Shown: piece by piece, positions 1 through 6,815 of the stretch
How positions within the stretch are numbered: position 1 is the first letter of the stretch
Layout of the letters: every line of letters begins with the position of its first letter
Assembly: GCA_937997955.1 (NCBI GenBank)
Contig: CALLDR010000179.1
Span: 1-11,976 of the forward strand
DNA from: an uncultured Emergencia sp.
GTDB lineage: Bacteria; Bacillota; Clostridia; Peptostreptococcales; Anaerovoracaceae
Length of the DNA stretch: 11,976 bases
Reading direction: 5' to 3'
Translations under genes and position numbers: made by a program
The notes under the pieces: generated by a model
The model's input: only the letters and a program-made list of their open reading frames with translations
The model's database searches: none
What the model was told of the DNA's origin: nothing

Positions 1-46
1 CGCGATTGCTTTTGATCCTCTACTTTGCCAAATCCATCCCGCGGCG

Positions 47-1339
47 TCAATCTCTTAGACATCCAACGGGAAGAATCTTAACACCGTCGTTTCTCGTAAA
101 GGCCATATTCCCGCCTGTGATAACTATCAAAAGATCAGGCTCGCGAAGTGGGACCTGCCGTTCCTTCTCGTTATATTTTTTAATCAGGCGGTGTATTTCA
201 AGAAGATGGCTTGCGCCCTCTTCAATGTCCCTGCTCCCCAGTTTGAATTCGATCAAAGCGTATCTTCCGTCTCTGAGATGCAGCACTGCGTCAGCTTCCA
301 GATCATACCGGTCATGATAGAAGGAAAGCCTTCCTCCCAGCCTCTGAGAATAGATTTTCAAATCCCTGATACACAGCGCTTCGAAGAGGAAACCGAACGT
401 CTTTAGGTCCATTTCCAGTTGTTCCGGCGTCAATCCTAACGCGGCAACCGCAATAGATGGATCTACGAATTCACGTTTTCGCCCCGAACGTATTGCCGAC
501 GCAGATCGGATCGCGGGACACCATGCATTCAGATCCTCCAATACAAACAGTCGTTCCAACGCATTCAGATAGGAATCCAGCGTCGGAGCGGATATATTTT
601 CTTCATTGGCCGCGACGTCTTTCAAAAGACTGCTCTTCTTCGCTAAAGTAGAAATGTTTCTGGCATAAGCCTTGAGAATCAGTCTGGTCCATGTGGGATT
701 TTTCTTTATACCGTCTACAGTGGAAATATCCGCTTCGCATATGTTTTCCAGGTAGTCCGAAGCGATCGCCAGCTTGGCCGCATCGCTTTTTCTTCGCAGA
801 GTGCCAGGCCACCCTCCCCGGCATGCCGCAAAAATCAGTTCTTCGACGGATAATCTGGACTGACAGCCGTCAATATCCATGTCCGCATCGTCAAATAGAC
901 GTTTTAAAGAGATTTCTCCGCTGGACTCACCGGACTCAAACAGACTCATCGGATACATCTTCAGCCGCGATATTCTTCCCGTGCCAGTATGCAGAATATC
1001 TTCGTTATCGACAGAAGTGGAGCCGGTCAAAATAAAAAGTCCCTCTTCCTGTCTCTGATCCACTGCGACTCTTACGGCGTCCCATAAAACCGGAGCATCC
1101 TGCCATTCATCGATCAATCTTGGATTTTCTCCTTTCAGCAGCAAAGACGGTTTTGTTTGGGCAGCAGCAAAATAGCCTTCTCTCAGATCCGGATCCTGCA
1201 TCCGCAAAATGCTTTTTGCCTTTTGCTCCGCAGTTGTAGTCTTGCCGCACCATTTAGGCCCCACAATCAACGTCGCGCCAAAAGCTTCTAAGCGCAGATC
1301 CAATTCACTATCCACAATTCGCTCTAAATAGTCGCTCAT
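47..1339 (-). CDS. AAA_14 / DUF4143 family ATP-binding protein
   Basis: Predicted 430-aa ATPase of the AAA_14-DUF4143 family, common as multicopy accessory genes in gut anaerobes; biological role unknown. Visible: Walker A GPKWCGKT (27-34), Walker B-like RLIDEW (74-79), the family segment GRISRLKMYPMSLFES (121-136), and the DUF4143 part with FGFLFEALCIRDL (315-327). A C-terminal EADAV...LIEFK segment (D350, E364, K366) has the spacing of a PD-(D/E)XK nuclease core. The start at 1339 is chosen because AGGAGG lies 9 nt upstream; longer in-frame starts (to 1402) would lie on or before the ribosome binding site and cross the promoter. It is monocistronic, with its own promoter and a palindromic operator. 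Base composition is more A+T-rich than the metabolic genes to the right, suggesting acquisition. Sure of family, unsure of function. Confidence 0.88.
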   Translation of the reverse strand: MSDYLERIVDSELDLRLEAFGATLIVGPKWCGKTTTAEQKAKSILRMQDPDLREGYFAAAQTKPSLLLKGENPRLIDEWQDAPVLWDAVRVAVDQRQEEGLFILTGSTSVDNEDILHTGTGRISRLKMYPMSLFESGESSGEISLKRLFDDADMDIDGCQSRLSVEELIFAACRGGWPGTLRRKSDAAKLAIASDYLENICEADISTVDGIKKNPTWTRLILKAYARNISTLAKKSSLLKDVAANEENISAPTLDSYLNALERLFVLEDLNAWCPAIRSASAIRSGRKREFVDPSIAVAALGLTPEQLEMDLKTFGFLFEALCIRDLKIYSQRLGGRLSFYHDRYDLEADAVLHLRDGRYALIEFKLGSRDIEEGASHLLEIHRLIKKYNEKERQVPLREPDLLIVITGGNMAFTRNDGVKILPVGCLRD

Positions 1340-1352
1340 GTTTCTCATCCTC

Positions 1353-1378
1353 CTAAAAACAGTATACCCTGTTTTTAG
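1353..1378. promoter_or_regulatory. perfect 10-bp inverted repeat over the -10 box (operator candidate)
   Basis: Arms CTAAAAACAG (1353-1362) and CTGTTTTTAG (1369-1378) are exact reverse complements with a 6-bp spacer. The palindrome overlaps the -10 hexamer and the expected start of the ATPase transcript. That placement fits a repressor operator better than a terminator, because it precedes the gene and lacks a following T-run. The binding protein is not known. Confidence 0.5.
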
Positions 1379-1389
1379 AGAAACATCAA
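1361..1389 (-). promoter_or_regulatory. sigma-A-type promoter of the AAA_14 ATPase gene
   Basis: On the minus strand TTGATG (1384-1389) and TATACT (1361-1366) are separated by exactly 17 bp. The predicted start falls just before the AGGAGG, giving a very short leader. The -10 lies inside the palindrome at 1353-1378, so a protein bound there would block transcription. Seen in sequence; activity is inferred. Confidence 0.6.
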
Positions 1390-1505
1390 CGGCGTTTTGC
1401 ATTTTTGCGGCATTTTGTTTTATATTTTTGCGCTATTTCATTTTGCATTTTTGCGGTATTTTGTTTTATATTTTTGCGGTATTTTATTTTGTATTTTTGC
1501 GACAT
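1386..1505 (-). CDS. possible 39-aa Lys/Arg-rich peptide encoded by the 23-bp repeats
   Basis: An ATG-initiated, 39-codon frame runs through all five 23-bp repeats and stops (TGA) on the -35 box of the ATPase promoter. It has 11 Lys and 4 Arg against a single Glu. Because three 23-bp units equal 23 codons, the peptide repeats itself: QKYKIKYRKN (3-12) and QKYKTKCRKN (26-35). TAGGG ends 8 nt before the ATG, a weak ribosome site. A-rich repeats encode Lys by default, so this may be fortuitous; coding is unproven. Confidence 0.2.
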   Translation of the reverse strand: MSQKYKIKYRKNIKQNTAKMQNEIAQKYKTKCRKNAKRR

Positions 1506-1513
1506 TTTATTTA
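1399..1513. repeat. five tandem 23-bp repeats (iteron-like)
   Basis: Five contiguous 23-bp units start at 1399, 1422, 1445, 1468 and 1491, each carrying ATTTTTGCG followed by an ATTTT(G/A)TTT segment. Differences between copies are a few substitutions and there are no indels. On the minus strand this places A-tracts roughly every helical turn, directly upstream of the -35 box of the ATPase gene, so curvature, an UP-like element or multiple protein sites are all possible. It also lies between the recombinase gene and the ATPase gene. Confidence 0.9.
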
Positions 1514-1538
1514 CCCTAAAACATTCCTCCTTTCATCA

Positions 1539-1563
1539 AAGGCGCGGCATTGGCGGACGCCTT
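1539..1563 (-). terminator. weak stem-loop at the end of the recombinase gene
   Basis: AAGGCG (minus 1563-1558) can pair with CGCCTT (1544-1539) around a 13-nt loop, beginning inside the stop codon of the recombinase. Only a short T stretch follows, so this is at best a weak terminator. Readthrough into the repeat array is plausible. Confidence 0.25.
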
Positions 1564-2159
1564 CACTCCCCTCTTGTCCAGCGCAGGAAGGTATCCTGGG
1601 CGATCCCCAGCTCTTTTGCCGCCTGGCGTGAGGTGATCAGCCGCTTGCTCCATGCGTCCTTCACCTGGAAAAAGGCCGGCGGAACCTCTTTTCGCGGCCG
1701 GCCGAACTGGACGCCCCGCAGCTTTGCCGCCGCGATCCCCTCCATCTGCCGCTGTTTGATATTTTCCCGCTCCGTCTCCGCCACGTAGGACAGGATCTGC
1801 AAAACCAGATCGGCCACAAAGGTGTTGGTCAGATCCCTGCCGTTCTGCCCCGTATCCAAAAGAGGCATATCCAGCACCACGATATCCGTCTGCTTTTCCT
1901 TGGTGATGATCCGCCACTGATTGAGGATCTCCTCGTAGTTACGTCCCAGCCGGTCTATGGATTTTACCACCAGACAGTCGCCAGGCCGCAGCTTCCGCAT
2001 CAGCGTTCTGTAGCGGGGCCGGTTGAAATCCTTTCCGCTCAGCTTGTCCATGTAGATGTTCTCCGGCTCGACGGGAAACGACTCCAGCGCCAGCATCTGC
2101 CTGTCCTCATTTTGCTCCTTCGTAGATACTCTGACATATCCAAATACCCTGTTCTTCAT
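1563..2159 (-). CDS. small serine recombinase (resolvase/invertase family)
   Basis: A 198-aa protein of normal length for the TnpR/Hin/Pin class of site-specific recombinases, which cut and rejoin DNA through a 5'-phosphoserine intermediate. The nucleophile is Ser12 in YVRVSTKEQ (8-16). Catalytic arginines are Arg10 and the SIDRLGR segment (67-73, Arg70 and Arg73). The E-helix dimerisation segment YVAETERENIKQRQ is at 125-138. A C-terminal helix-turn-helix with SRQAAKELGI (177-186) contacts DNA. AAGGAGGAG lies 6 nt before the ATG. No transposase or clear inverted ends are present, so it is either a remnant of a mobile element or a stand-alone invertase/resolvase. The 23-bp repeats just downstream could include its site, but that is inference. 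Confidence 0.92.
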   Translation of the reverse strand: MKNRVFGYVRVSTKEQNEDRQMLALESFPVEPENIYMDKLSGKDFNRPRYRTLMRKLRPGDCLVVKSIDRLGRNYEEILNQWRIITKEKQTDIVVLDMPLLDTGQNGRDLTNTFVADLVLQILSYVAETERENIKQRQMEGIAAAKLRGVQFGRPRKEVPPAFFQVKDAWSKRLITSRQAAKELGIAQDTFLRWTRGE

Positions 2160-2229
2160 TTTTACTCCTCCTTATAAAATGCTAAGAAACATGACAAATA
2201 ACGTACTCTTATCATTTTACAATGAAGCG

Positions 2230-2272
2230 AACAAAAAAAGAAAACGCCGCACAGACCTTTTTGTCCATGCGG
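2230..2272 (-). terminator. Rho-independent terminator of the M32 carboxypeptidase operon
   Basis: Read on the minus strand, CCGCA (2272-2268) pairs with TGCGG (2251-2247). An inner GAC/GTC extends the stem past a 2x2 mismatch, and CG plus a long T-rich run (TTTTCTTTTTTT) follows. It begins about 34 nt after the stop codon of the carboxypeptidase gene. Confidence 0.75.
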
Positions 2273-2305
2273 TGTTCCGTACCGCGGTCAAAGCTATAAT
2301 CGCCT

Positions 2306-3835
2306 TTACCGGCCTTCACGCTTCCCGCGGCCGGCATCCATATCGTACAGGCTGCCGAACTTCTCCCGCAGATAGCGGGTATAGCACGCGGGATCAAAGT
2401 CCCTGCCGCAGATCCGCCGAATCAGTTCCTTGGGCGCGTACAACATGCCGTGGGCGTACACCTTCTCCGTGAGCCACTGTCGGACAGGCGCGAAATCTCC
2501 CGTCTCACAGCATCTCTCCACCACAACGTCCGCCTTCAGCGCCTCAAAGATCTGGGCCGCGTAAGCGGTTCCCAAAGCATAGCTTGGAAAATAGCCGAAG
2601 TCTCCTCCCGCCCAGTGAATGTCCTGCAAGATGCCTCTGGCGTCGTCAGGAACCTGAACGCCCAAATACTCCCGGTACAGCCTGTTCCACTCCCCAGGAA
2701 GGTCCGATACAGGCAGATCGCCGCTGAAAATGGCCTTTTCCAGCTCATAGCGGATCAAAATGTGCATCGGGTAGGTCAGCTCGTCGGCCTCGGTCCGGAT
2801 CAGGGACGGCCGGGCCATGTTGACGGCACGGTAAAGCCCTTCCTCCGTAACCCCGGCAAACTGGGCGGGGAACAGCTCCTTCAGCCGCGGCAGCAGAAGT
2901 CCGCAGAAAGCCCGGCTCCGGCCAATGTAATTTTCCCACAGCCGGGACTGAGACTCGTGAATCGCCGTGCTGGCGCCCTCTCCCAGAACAGAATGAGCCA
3001 GCCCGTCGCTGATGGACAGCTCGTACATGGCGTGGCCGCCCTCGTGAATGACGCTGTACAGGTTGCTGGCCATGTCGTCCTCCGCGTACCGGGTGGTGAT
3101 ACGCACGTCAAACTTGGAAAACTCCGTGGTAAACGGATGGGCGCTCTCGCCCAGCACACAGCGGCTCCGGTCCAGGCCCATGATCTCCATGACAGCCTGA
3201 GACAGTGCCTTCTGCCGCTGTACATCAAAAGGCCCTTCCATAAACGATACGTCCGGCTGCTCCGCGTCCTTGAGCTTTCCGATCAAAGGGGCCAGCGCGG
3301 CTTTCAGCTCTCCGAAAAAGGCGTCCATGTCCTCCTGGTTCATGCCCCTCTCGTAGTCGTCCATCAAAACGTCATAGGCCGGCTTCTCCGGCGCGATATA
3401 CCCGGCATACCGCTTTTTCATCTCGATCAGCTTTTCCAGATGAGGAGCGAAGGCCTGAAAGTCGTCGTTCTTTCTCGCTGTCTGCCAGCAGGCCGTCGCC
3501 CGGCTGGCCGCCGATTCCATGGCCATGACCTCCTCCTTGGGAACCCGCAGCAGCCGCTCCTGTTCCCGCAACAGTTCTTCCACTTCCCTTCTGGTCTGAA
3601 AATCCAACTGGTCCTTCACCTGAGACAGCTCCCGCAGCAGTTCCCCGGTTTCCGGCGCTGTCCGCAGGCTGTATTCCTCTCCGCTGAGGATTTCCAGCGT
3701 ATCGCTCAGATAATCCGCCCCGCCGGACGGCATCAAAGTAGAGCCGTCATAGTTGAGCAGATTCATCGCGTGTTTATATGCCCGCAGTTTCTTTTGATGG
3801 GCCTGCAGCCGCCCGATCTTTTCTTCTGTTCCCAT
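2306..3835 (-). CDS. M32 family metallocarboxypeptidase (Taq carboxypeptidase type)
   Basis: A 509-aa cytoplasmic zinc carboxypeptidase that trims C-terminal residues from peptides. Length matches the M32 family (about 500 aa). The zinc site is HEGGH at 264-268 (HEXXH with catalytic Glu265), and the third ligand is probably Glu294 in IHESQSR (292-298). Other family segments are AHPFTTEFS (232-240), DVRITTRY (243-250), RTEADELTYPMHI and the C-terminal QDIHWAGGDFGYFPSYALG. The ATG at 3835 follows GGGAGGAATTT, a well-spaced ribosome site. It lies 57 nt downstream of the MFS gene with no terminator between them, so it is probably the last gene of that operon. Nothing appears truncated; the family call is firm. 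Confidence 0.96.
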   Translation of the reverse strand: MGTEEKIGRLQAHQKKLRAYKHAMNLLNYDGSTLMPSGGADYLSDTLEILSGEEYSLRTAPETGELLRELSQVKDQLDFQTRREVEELLREQERLLRVPKEEVMAMESAASRATACWQTARKNDDFQAFAPHLEKLIEMKKRYAGYIAPEKPAYDVLMDDYERGMNQEDMDAFFGELKAALAPLIGKLKDAEQPDVSFMEGPFDVQRQKALSQAVMEIMGLDRSRCVLGESAHPFTTEFSKFDVRITTRYAEDDMASNLYSVIHEGGHAMYELSISDGLAHSVLGEGASTAIHESQSRLWENYIGRSRAFCGLLLPRLKELFPAQFAGVTEEGLYRAVNMARPSLIRTEADELTYPMHILIRYELEKAIFSGDLPVSDLPGEWNRLYREYLGVQVPDDARGILQDIHWAGGDFGYFPSYALGTAYAAQIFEALKADVVVERCCETGDFAPVRQWLTEKVYAHGMLYAPKELIRRICGRDFDPACYTRYLREKFGSLYDMDAGRGKREGR

Positions 3836-3892
3836 AAATTCCTCCCATAGCGTGTCCTGGTTTCGCTCCCATTAGAATTTCCATTCCCGCGT

Positions 3893-5047
3893 CTATATAT
3901 ACCTGTCTTTTCCCGCGTACCAGGCGGCTGCGGTCATCGGTATCAAAACCGCCGTCAGCGCAAGCAGGGTGATGGTCCAGTTTCCTGTCATGTCAAAGAT
4001 GAATCCCATGAGAAACGGCCCCACCGCGGCGATCAGATATCCGGCCGATTGGGTGACGCCCGACAGCGCCGCAGCGATTGCCGGAGTAGACGCCCTGGCG
4101 CTGATCATCAGCATGGCCAGGCTGAAGGTCGCGCTGGCGCAGATGGCGCAGAATACGACGCCGACGCAGAGCGGAAGCCTGCTCTCCGCGAAGATCATCA
4201 GCCCCATGCCGGCAACATACAGAACAGCCAGCGCCATGGAGAACCGCCTTTGATCCCTTTTTCCACACACCATAGGCGTCAGAAACGCCACGAAGATGCC
4301 GATGAGCTGGTAGATGCTGGCCCAATAGCCGGCTTCCTCCGTGGTAAAGCCATGGGTCTGAAGCACCGCCGGCAGCCACGCCACGAAGCAATAGAAAAAC
4401 ATGGACTGCAGTCCCATGTACAGAGACAGCCACCAGGTCACCGGACTGCGCAGAACCTTGCCGCTGTCACCCTGGGTTTCTTCTGCCGTCCCCGGCACGC
4501 GCATCCTGACAAAAGGAAGGAACACCAAAAGGGCCGCCGCGGCCAGCAAGATCCATACGGCCAGCGAATTTTTCCAGCCCGCGGCCACTGCTAACGGCAC
4601 GCTGACAGCGGCCGCGACGCTGGCAAAGGCGCTCATGGCTGACGTGTATACGCCGGTCAGCGTCGACACCTGCCGCGGGAAACAGCCTTTAATCATGGCA
4701 GGAAGCAGTACGTTGCCTACAGAAATCCCCACGCCGGACAGCAGAGTTCCCAGGAACAATCCCGCGGTACCGGCATAGGCCCGCACCGCAAGTCCCAGGA
4801 TCAAAACGCCAAAGCCGGCGGCCATGACGGGTCCTTCGCCCCACTTGGCCGACGCTCTGCCGACAAAGGGCGACGCCGCCGCGAAGGCCAGCAACGGAAT
4901 GGTCGTAATAAATCCCGCCTCTCCCGCCGAGAGGCCCAGCTCCGCCTGTATCATGGCGGAAAGAGGCCCGATGCCGGTCAGGCAGGCTCTCAGATTGCAC
5001 GCGATCAAAACGACGGCAAAAAGCAATAGTCTGTTGTTCTTCGTCAC
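3893..5047 (-). CDS. CynX/NimT-type MFS transporter
   Basis: A 384-aa, strongly hydrophobic protein with about 12 predicted membrane spans and a cytoplasmic loop near 190-205 (charged, PGTAEETQGDSGK). The N-terminal NLRACLTGIGPLS (18-30) and the GVGISVGNVLLPAMIKG segment are typical of the CynX/NimT branch of the major facilitator superfamily, whose substrates include cyanate or nitroimidazole-type compounds in characterised members. The substrate here is unknown. The start is GTG at 5047, preceded by AGGAGG at 8 nt. It overlaps the stop codon of the nuclease gene by 4 nt (GTGA), indicating translational coupling. Confidence 0.93.
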   Translation of the reverse strand: MTKNNRLLLFAVVLIACNLRACLTGIGPLSAMIQAELGLSAGEAGFITTIPLLAFAAASPFVGRASAKWGEGPVMAAGFGVLILGLAVRAYAGTAGLFLGTLLSGVGISVGNVLLPAMIKGCFPRQVSTLTGVYTSAMSAFASVAAAVSVPLAVAAGWKNSLAVWILLAAAALLVFLPFVRMRVPGTAEETQGDSGKVLRSPVTWWLSLYMGLQSMFFYCFVAWLPAVLQTHGFTTEEAGYWASIYQLIGIFVAFLTPMVCGKRDQRRFSMALAVLYVAGMGLMIFAESRLPLCVGVVFCAICASATFSLAMLMISARASTPAIAAALSGVTQSAGYLIAAVGPFLMGFIFDMTGNWTITLLALTAVLIPMTAAAWYAGKDRYI

Positions 5048-5979
5048 TGCTGTGCCCTCCTGTATCCCGCTTCCTGCGCTTCTTCTTCAGATGAGAATAC
5101 GACCAGATTCTTGGAATCGGCCATGTCGTCATAGGCCCTCTGACCCGGGCAGTGATATACCTTGGAACGGGAATTTCCCCGGATCTCGCCTTCAGCGCTC
5201 TGGCTGACATCTTTTGACGCGGACGCCTGGTTGCTGCCGTCGGCATAGTCGATGGTCACGCCTGGCTGGACGTTGTAGACAAAGACATTAAAGCAGACGC
5301 TGGCGCCTTTGTCCTCCACGGAAAAGCCTTCCATCTGGACGCCGCGGGCTACCAGCTCGTCGCCGTAGAAAACAGGCGTCACCCGATAGAGGACGTGGCC
5401 GCCGGATTCGCGGACGTAGTCGGCCACCAAGTTCTCAAAGGGCAGCATCCCCTCGGTGTTCATATATCTGGTGCCGGTGATCAGGTTCCGCTCGTTGGCG
5501 TTCTCCGCGGTCAGCTGGTAGCCCAGCAGGTGGCACCGGTTGTACAGGTACTTGCCGTCCACGAAATCGTATTTGCTGGTCACCCACCCGGTAGGCTTGA
5601 CAGACCCGATGCTGCCCCGCTTTTCGGTCGGCATCAGATCCTGCCCCACGTTGGCGTAGCAGACGCCGCACCGCCCCAGGCTGTCCAGATCGCTGTACAT
5701 CTCAAAGGAATCCTCCGTCAGGTCGTCCTCGTCGAAATCAGGCATGTTGTCGTTGACAGCGATATACGGATGCCCGTCGTATTCGGGCAGCTCCTCCACG
5801 GTGACGGTCTCGCCCTCGATGCTGAACAGCTTCTCCGCCTGGTTCAGGGCGTCCAGAGCGTCCTCAGCGCTGCACCCGGTCATGGCGAGGGCGGACCCGG
5901 CGCAGAGCAGAAGGGCCAGCAAAACCGCGGCCAGTCTGCTCTTCCTCTTCAGATGGTATCTATATGGTTTGTCTTTCAT
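5044..5979 (-). CDS. secreted lipoprotein DNA/RNA non-specific endonuclease
   Basis: A 311-aa exported nuclease of the Endonuclease_NS_2/DNA-entry nuclease type. The N-terminus is basic (KRKSR), then hydrophobic (16-32), and ends in a lipobox-like MTGC with acceptor Cys36, so it is probably anchored outside the membrane. The nuclease core has NRCHLLGYQLT (147-157; His150 as general base) and RNLITGTRYMN (164-174; Asn165 as probable metal ligand). A C-terminal module with KVYHCPGQ (273-280) and SEEEAQEAGYRRA resembles the small appendage often found on such nucleases. The ATG at 5979 is preferred over the one at 5997 because AGGGG lies 8 nt upstream. It could supply nucleotides from extracellular DNA or act in DNA uptake; which one is not shown. 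Confidence 0.9.
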   Translation of the reverse strand: MKDKPYRYHLKRKSRLAAVLLALLLCAGSALAMTGCSAEDALDALNQAEKLFSIEGETVTVEELPEYDGHPYIAVNDNMPDFDEDDLTEDSFEMYSDLDSLGRCGVCYANVGQDLMPTEKRGSIGSVKPTGWVTSKYDFVDGKYLYNRCHLLGYQLTAENANERNLITGTRYMNTEGMLPFENLVADYVRESGGHVLYRVTPVFYGDELVARGVQMEGFSVEDKGASVCFNVFVYNVQPGVTIDYADGSNQASASKDVSQSAEGEIRGNSRSKVYHCPGQRAYDDMADSKNLVVFSSEEEAQEAGYRRAQQ

Positions 5980-6005
5980 CTTCTGTTCCCCTTTCATCTA
6001 TCTTC

Positions 6006-6620
6006 TCATCCTTTGATGTAGGTTTCTTTCGTAATCTTTTCATGAGAATACCCGGCCAGGTCCTCCTTTGCCGCCAGCCGCCAGGAGCCTGCCGCTTCTC
6101 CGGCGCGGGCCGGCGCGTCAGAGCTGTTCGACGCCACAAAACCGTCCGACATGTCAGAGCCGTTCGACGCCACAAAACCGTCCGACATGTCAGAGCTGTT
6201 CGACGCTGCAGAACCGTCCGACGTCTCAGCACTGTTCGACATCTCCGCGCTGTTCAACGCCTCGCCGGCCCGCTCTTCCGTCAGGGGCAGGTCCAGATAC
6301 GTATCCGCCGGATAAACCTTGTCCCATCGGAACAGGATCACAGCGTCCAGCTGTCCCTCCTCTGCCGCCGCCCTGAGGGGCTGGCCCTCCGCGAAGTAAA
6401 ATGCGGCTCCCGCCGCGGCGGCCTCCGCCGGATCCTCGCAGATCAACAGCCGGTCCTTCCACGAGGATTCTGTAAATTGTCCCGCGGAATAGGCGCTTAC
6501 ATACAGCTTTTCATCTCCGATGATTGACAGAATATGCTTTCTTAATTCTCTGTCCTGGCTCTGCCTTCGGCGGTTGAACAGCAGGCCGTTCTTTGGGTCC
6601 GCGCATAAAATAGCTTTCAT
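6006..6620 (-). CDS. conserved hypothetical protein, DHFR-like N-terminus, with a repetitive Ser/Asp insertion
   Basis: A 204-aa protein of a Clostridia family I recognise by pattern only. It begins MKAILCADPKNGLLFNRRRQSQD, has FRWDKVYPADTYLD in the middle (97-110), and ends in SWRLAAKEDLAGYSHEKITKE (179-199). Relatives are sometimes annotated ribonuclease Z or dihydrofolate-reductase-like, but no catalytic motif of either is visible. The unusual part is residues about 113-178, rich in Ser, Asn, Asp and Ala, where a 12-aa unit (DMSDGFVASN core) repeats; in relatives the two conserved parts are nearly adjacent. The AAGGAG is 17 nt from the ATG, so initiation may be weak. The gene starts the probable operon with the nuclease (26-nt gap). 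Confidence 0.75.
   Translation of the reverse strand: MKAILCADPKNGLLFNRRRQSQDRELRKHILSIIGDEKLYVSAYSAGQFTESSWKDRLLICEDPAEAAAAGAAFYFAEGQPLRAAAEEGQLDAVILFRWDKVYPADTYLDLPLTEERAGEALNSAEMSNSAETSDGSAASNSSDMSDGFVASNGSDMSDGFVASNSSDAPARAGEAAGSWRLAAKEDLAGYSHEKITKETYIKG
6119..6240. repeat. 36-bp in-frame tandem repeat (3 full copies plus a partial)
   Basis: Units begin at 6119, 6155 and 6191, with a shortened, diverged fourth at 6227. The first two are almost identical (one difference, gagctg/gagccg) and the third has several changes. A multiple of three keeps the reading frame, so copy number can vary without breaking the 204-aa protein. It encodes residues about 127-168. Confidence 0.92.
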
Positions 6621-6721
6621 TGTGTTCGCTTTCGTCTCTCCTTCTTTTCTCTTTCTTTCTTTTTCTGAGCCCTTTTCCAGCCCTTCTCCGGTTCTTCTCC
6701 GCTTGCGTCCTTCTCTTCTCT
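6621..6721 (-). other. polypurine leader upstream of the 204-aa gene
   Basis: The strand carrying the gene is almost all A and G for about 100 nt (plus strand reads ctttctttctttttctg... and similar). I see no -10/-35 pair in it. It may be an unstructured 5' leader that helps ribosomes load despite the poorly spaced AAGGAG. Confidence 0.5.
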
Positions 6722-6815
6722 GATCAAAAGGCCGCGCCGGTCAGAATGTCGCGCTGGTCAGAATGTTGCGTTGGTCAGAATGTCGCACTGATCAGAATGT
6801 TGCGCTGGTCAAAAC
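6722..6815. repeat. 17-bp tandem repeat, about 5.5 copies
   Basis: Units of the form GGTCAGAATGTCGCGCT start at 6739, 6756, 6773 and 6790. A diverged copy lies at 6722 and a half copy at 6807. The last, partial unit contains the stop codon of the nitroreductase-family gene (6809-6811), so the array begins exactly at the gene's 3' end. Copies alternate TGTCGC and TGTTGC, hinting at expansion by a 34-bp dimer. Confidence 0.9.

Noticed and set aside
1340..1402. Longer N-terminus for the ATPase
   Set aside because: The extension would start upstream of the AGGAGG and cross the -10 and palindrome; the family normally begins close to the Walker A motif as in the shorter form.
2450..3850. 466-codon plus-strand open frame
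   Set aside because: It lies exactly antisense to the M32 carboxypeptidase gene, whose motifs are complete. The antisense product has no recognisable domain and results from G+C-rich codon bias.
5395..6021. 208-codon plus-strand frame
   Set aside because: Antisense to the nuclease gene, which has clear signal peptide and catalytic motifs.
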